From the NCBI RefSeq assembly GCF_937425535.1, contig NZ_OW485601.1, positions 4,261,501 through 4,325,500 on the forward strand: a stretch of 64,000 bases of DNA, in the 5' to 3' direction. The notes below the pieces were generated by a model. It was given only the letters and a program-made list of their open reading frames with translations, was not told the origin of the DNA and did not search any database. A program made the translations under genes and the position numbers. Each line of letters starts with the position of its first letter. Within the stretch, counting starts at the first letter, position 1. Below, one piece after another: positions 61,089 through 64,000 of the stretch. The DNA is from Rhodovastum atsumiense. Lineage in GTDB: Bacteria; Pseudomonadota; Alphaproteobacteria; Acetobacterales; Acetobacteraceae.

Positions 61089-61652
61089 TTGTTTCCCCGT
61101 TTTCACCAGATTGATCATTTCTTTATCGAAATGAAGCGACGTTTGAAAGGTCGCTTTTCTTCGCTGCTTCCCGACCTCTGCGAGAAGGACGATTGCTTAT
61201 GTGCTGGTGCTTGCCACGCATAGATGCGGACTGAACGAACAAAAATACAAGTGAGCTGAAAGGTACCGGACGGTCTCTTTCATTATCTTGAAATCTGCAA
61301 TATTATCAGTTAGTTATCCGTCGTTGCGGAGTGCATAGACGGCTGATCCGCTTGTTGATTCCGCAAATGCGGGAAACCTGGAAGGTATCAGACTACCACA
61401 GGTACATGTGGACCAAAGGGTACAAGCGGGGCAGCATGCTTTGATGCGGGGGGTCTTGTTTGTATCATCGCCTGATGAAACTGCCGTGAGCATTGGTATT
61501 GGGCGTCGGCATCAAGCATTCGCCGGCAGAAGATCTTGAAACGTTTCAAGAACGTCTCATGTGGAATGTTCCTGAACGAACGGGCAACATATACCTGATG
61601 AAAAAGGTCGGCTGCCCCGGGCCGGCGGCCGGTCACCGGGGGGCCTGCCACG
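61089..61652. other. Intergenic region, partly AT-rich
   Basis: About 560 bases with no supported gene. 61230-61340 is AT-rich. Short frames near 61388-61650 on both strands are not convincing. Confidence 0.4.
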
Positions 61653-62042
61653 TCAGAACAGCTCGCCCTGCGTGGCGGGGGCTTTCGGCTTCGGCGCCTT
61701 CAGCACAGAGGGCAGTGCCTCCGCGGTCATCCATTCCTGCAGGGTCTTCGCGGCCAGCTTCGGCGATTGGGCGACCAGCAGCGCAAAGCCCTGCTCGGTG
61801 ATCGTGGTCACCGACTGCACGCTGCCCTTGCTCAGCACGGTGGCGTGGCTGCGATGCGGCTCGGGCACCAACTGGGTCACGGTGTCGGTGCGGATGCCGA
61901 GGATGCGGCAGATGTCGCTGGCGACGATCCACCGCCGGCCGGCCTTGACGAACAGGTGAACCGGCACCGGCTTGTCGCCACGTCCCCTGAAGGTGACGGC
62001 GACGGTGGGCTGGACTTCAATGGATCCCATGACGTCATCCAT
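61653..62042 (-). CDS. Bro-N-domain protein (phage antirepressor-like)
   Basis: 129 aa. A Bro-N fold is seen in WIVASDICRILGIRTDTVTQ (helix pair), VTTITEQGFALLVAQSPKLA and LQEWMTAEALPSVLK. Full phage antirepressors add a C-terminal KilA-C or ANT domain; here the protein ends soon after with a Pro/Lys tail (APKPKAPATQGELF), so it is a single-domain form. Such orphans often derive from prophages but may regulate transcription. No other phage gene is nearby. Confidence 0.8.
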   Translation of the reverse strand: MDDVMGSIEVQPTVAVTFRGRGDKPVPVHLFVKAGRRWIVASDICRILGIRTDTVTQLVPEPHRSHATVLSKGSVQSVTTITEQGFALLVAQSPKLAAKTLQEWMTAEALPSVLKAPKPKAPATQGELF

Positions 62043-62260
62043 TCCATTGGCAATGGAGCAGGAACGTCGCAGTCTGGAAGAAGCGGCGGCGGATTGCCAT
62101 CTTCCCGGCCACGGTTGCCGGCTTCACTGTCGCAGGAGGCGGCGTTTTCGCATCTGGCGCGGCATGCGCCCCGATCCTGTTCCAGCCAGGGGCGATTGCC
62201 GCGCCGCGTGACCCTGCCGGGGCGGCGGCCGCGGCAGGGAATGCAGGCGGACGGGGGCGC

Positions 62261-62818
62261 CTACGCGGCCGGCTTCCACTTGATGGAACAGCCGATCGAG
62301 GCGATCTGGCCCGGCGGGGCGGTGCCGGTCGCCGCGATCGCGCGCATGGCTTCCAGCAATTCGCGGCGGGCGCCGGGCGGGGGCGGGGTGGTGCGGCCTT
62401 CGTCCAGTCGGCCGCGGTATTTCAGCCGGCGCTCTGCGTCATAGCCGAAATAGTCGGGGGTGCAGACCGCGCCATAGGCGCGAGCCACCGACTGGTCCGC
62501 GTCGTGCAGGTAGGGGAAGGGGAACTCATGCGTGCGCGCGAAGCCATGCATGGCTTCGAAGGAATCCTCGGGATAGGCCCGGGCGTCGTTGGAGCAGATC
62601 GTGGCGAAGCCGATGCCCTCGGCCATCAACTGTCGGGCATCCGCGACCAGGCGATCGATCACGGCTTTCACGTAGGGGCAGTGGTTGCAGATGAAGACGA
62701 TGACCGTTCCGTTCCTGCCGGCGATGTCGTCGAGCGTATAGGTCCGGCCATCGGTGCCGGGCAGCCGGAAGTCGACGGCCGGGGTTTCCTGCGTGAGCGG
62801 CGGTGGCGTGGCGGCCAT
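62261..62818 (-). CDS. Thioredoxin-fold protein of the AhpC/TSA-redoxin group
   Basis: 185 aa from ATG 62818, which has a strong AGGAGG box. VDFRLPGTDGRTYTLDDIAG then VIVFICNHCPYVKAVIDRLV: a C-x-x-C site (CNHC) at the first helix, followed by FPYLHDADQSVARAYGAVCTPDYFGYD with the cis-proline-type TPD. This matches the bacterial thioredoxin-family proteins often found singly in proteobacteria. Thiol-disulfide or peroxide reduction in the cytosol is inferred; the partner reductase is unknown. Confidence 0.88.
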   Translation of the reverse strand: MAATPPPLTQETPAVDFRLPGTDGRTYTLDDIAGRNGTVIVFICNHCPYVKAVIDRLVADARQLMAEGIGFATICSNDARAYPEDSFEAMHGFARTHEFPFPYLHDADQSVARAYGAVCTPDYFGYDAERRLKYRGRLDEGRTTPPPPGARRELLEAMRAIAATGTAPPGQIASIGCSIKWKPAA

Positions 62819-62958
62819 TGCGGGGGGACCTCCTGAGGTGGGGGCGGCCCGCATCGTAACATGCGGGCCGCCGTTCCAAGAGGGGCGGCGGTCGGGCCGG
62901 AGGGATCACTTCGCCTGCATGTCCCGCCGCGGCGTCTGTCCCCCGGGGGCCATCCGCC

Positions 62959-63966
62959 TCATCCGGGCAGGGTGTCTGCCTTGGTGGCGCCGCGGGTGCC
63001 GAGCGGCTGGTCCGGGCCGGTGGTGGTGTCCCGCGCCGTCTGGTGTTCGAGCTCGGCGTTCACCTCGGCGCCGAGCAGCACCACGATGGCGGAGATCCAG
63101 ATCCAGGTCATGAACCCCACCGCCGCGCCGAGCGAGCCATAGGTCTTGTTGTAGCCGCCGAAATTCGCCACGTACCAGGAAAAGCCGGCCGAGCCCGCCA
63201 TCCACACCAGCACCGCGAGCACGCTGCCCCAGGACACCCAGCGCCAGCGCGCCTGCTCGCGGCTTGGCCCGAAGCGGTAGACGAAGGCCAGGAACACCGA
63301 CATCACCCCCAGCAGCAACGGCCAGCGCAGCAGCCGCAGCGCCCAGGTGATCGCCGGGCCGGGATCGATCATGGCGAGCGCCACCGGTACCGCCACGATC
63401 GCCGCCATGCACACCGCGGCGAAGGCCAGGCTGCCCATGGTGAAGACCAGCGACACCAGCGTCCGGCGCACATAGCCGCGCCGCTCGCGCTCGTCATAGA
63501 CGACGTTCAGCGCATCGAAGATCGCCTTCATGCCCTGGTTGGCGCTCCAGAGCGAGGTGGCCAGCCCGAGCAACAGCCCGACGCCGAGCGCCTGGTTGCT
63601 GCTGGAGGCCAGCGCGCGCACCTGCCCGGTGATGATCTCCACGCCCCCGCCCGGCAGCAGCCCGGCGAGCGCGTCGACCTGGGTGGCGATCGTGGCGGGA
63701 TCGGCGAACAGCCCGTACAGCGAGACGAAGGCGGCAAGGGCCGGGAACAGCGCCAGCAGCGCGTAGAAGGTGATCCCGGCTGCCTCGGTCATGAGGCGGT
63801 GGTCGGAGAATTGCCGCGCCACGCGCTGCGCGATCTGCCACCAGCCCGCCGGCGGGATCTGCGCGGGGTGCGCGGCCCCGCCGCCCGGCCGGGCTTCCTC
63901 CGGGCGGGACCCCGGCCGGGACAGGGCGGGCCGGGACAGGGCGGCAGCATCGCCGTGTTGCACCAC
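62959..63966 (-). CDS. YihY/virulence factor BrkB family membrane protein
   Basis: 335 aa as drawn from a GTG at 63966; the frame stays open to the end of the window, so the true start may lie beyond it. Six hydrophobic segments: first around FYALLALFPALAAFVSLYGL, last around WISAIVVLLGAEVNAELEHQ. TEAAGITFYALLALFP and TYGSLGAAVGFMTWIW are family signatures. These inner-membrane proteins were once misnamed ribonuclease BN; their role is unsettled, with envelope transport or stress tolerance suggested. Confidence 0.88.
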   Translation of the reverse strand: MVQHGDAAALSRPALSRPGSRPEEARPGGGAAHPAQIPPAGWWQIAQRVARQFSDHRLMTEAAGITFYALLALFPALAAFVSLYGLFADPATIATQVDALAGLLPGGGVEIITGQVRALASSSNQALGVGLLLGLATSLWSANQGMKAIFDALNVVYDERERRGYVRRTLVSLVFTMGSLAFAAVCMAAIVAVPVALAMIDPGPAITWALRLLRWPLLLGVMSVFLAFVYRFGPSREQARWRWVSWGSVLAVLVWMAGSAGFSWYVANFGGYNKTYGSLGAAVGFMTWIWISAIVVLLGAEVNAELEHQTARDTTTGPDQPLGTRGATKADTLPG

Positions 63967-64000
63967 GGGGCGGCGCGCACCGGCCAGCAGGCTGAGCCCG

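Overview
The window is about 64 kb of high-GC alphaproteobacterial chromosome. It carries four pucBA light-harvesting operons, a draT-draG pair for post-translational control of nitrogenase, several chemoreceptors and large hybrid histidine kinases, and a family 2A encapsulin sulfur operon. This points to a purple non-sulfur, nitrogen-fixing phototroph. The antenna peptides resemble the LH2 type known from Phaeospirillum molischianum. Gene content would fit a phototrophic member of the Acetobacteraceae (Rhodovastum or Rhodopila-like), but that placement is inference.

Layout: 1-3165, end of an encapsulin shell gene, a cysteine desulfurase with a long disordered N-terminus, and serine acetyltransferase. 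3570-11671, a small unknown gene, then minus-strand genes for a CPA1 antiporter, a secreted caspase-like protein, a CsgG-like lipoprotein and a hybrid histidine kinase. 11853-15472, a phosphatase-kinase fusion convergent with draG-draT, then a Cys/His/Gly tandem-repeat gene. 15931-23827, small regulators and enzymes (TetR/isochorismatase/AbrB, GST, GNAT, methyltransferase, two tandem LuxR paralogues) with several gene remnants between them. 24814-30156, an RTX glycine-rich protein, a globin-type chemoreceptor and an octaheme cytochrome. 30494-41741, the photosynthesis-related stretch with four pucBA operons, interrupted by OsmC, an SDR/SoxR pair with a sox box, D-Ala-D-Ala ligase, a second RTX-type protein, a hybrid kinase and metA behind an S-box-like leader. 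42044-44458, a receiver protein facing a histidine kinase. 44872-51448, a tight paaK-ior-kor operon for ferredoxin-linked 2-oxoacid/aromatic metabolism. 51696-64000, a membrane protein, an MCP-PilZ, a SNF2 helicase, a flavin monooxygenase, a glycine-rich repeat protein, a Bro-N protein, a redoxin and a YihY protein.

How the parts work together: the four puc operons share architecture, a (T/C)GT-N12-ACA palindrome overlapping a TTGACA -35 box, and near-identical terminators. They look like recent duplicates under one repressor of the PpsR/CrtJ type, with copy 3 diverging in the beta subunit. The encapsulin operon would make cysteine-derived sulfur inside a protein shell. DraT/DraG switch nitrogenase off and on by ADP-ribosylation, and a phosphatase-kinase fusion of unknown target lies against draG. 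Three copies of one intergenic palindromic element, and remnants of an MCP, a methyltransferase, a YjhX-like gene and a hydrolase, show past rearrangement. I saw no tRNA, rRNA, CRISPR array or intact transposase.
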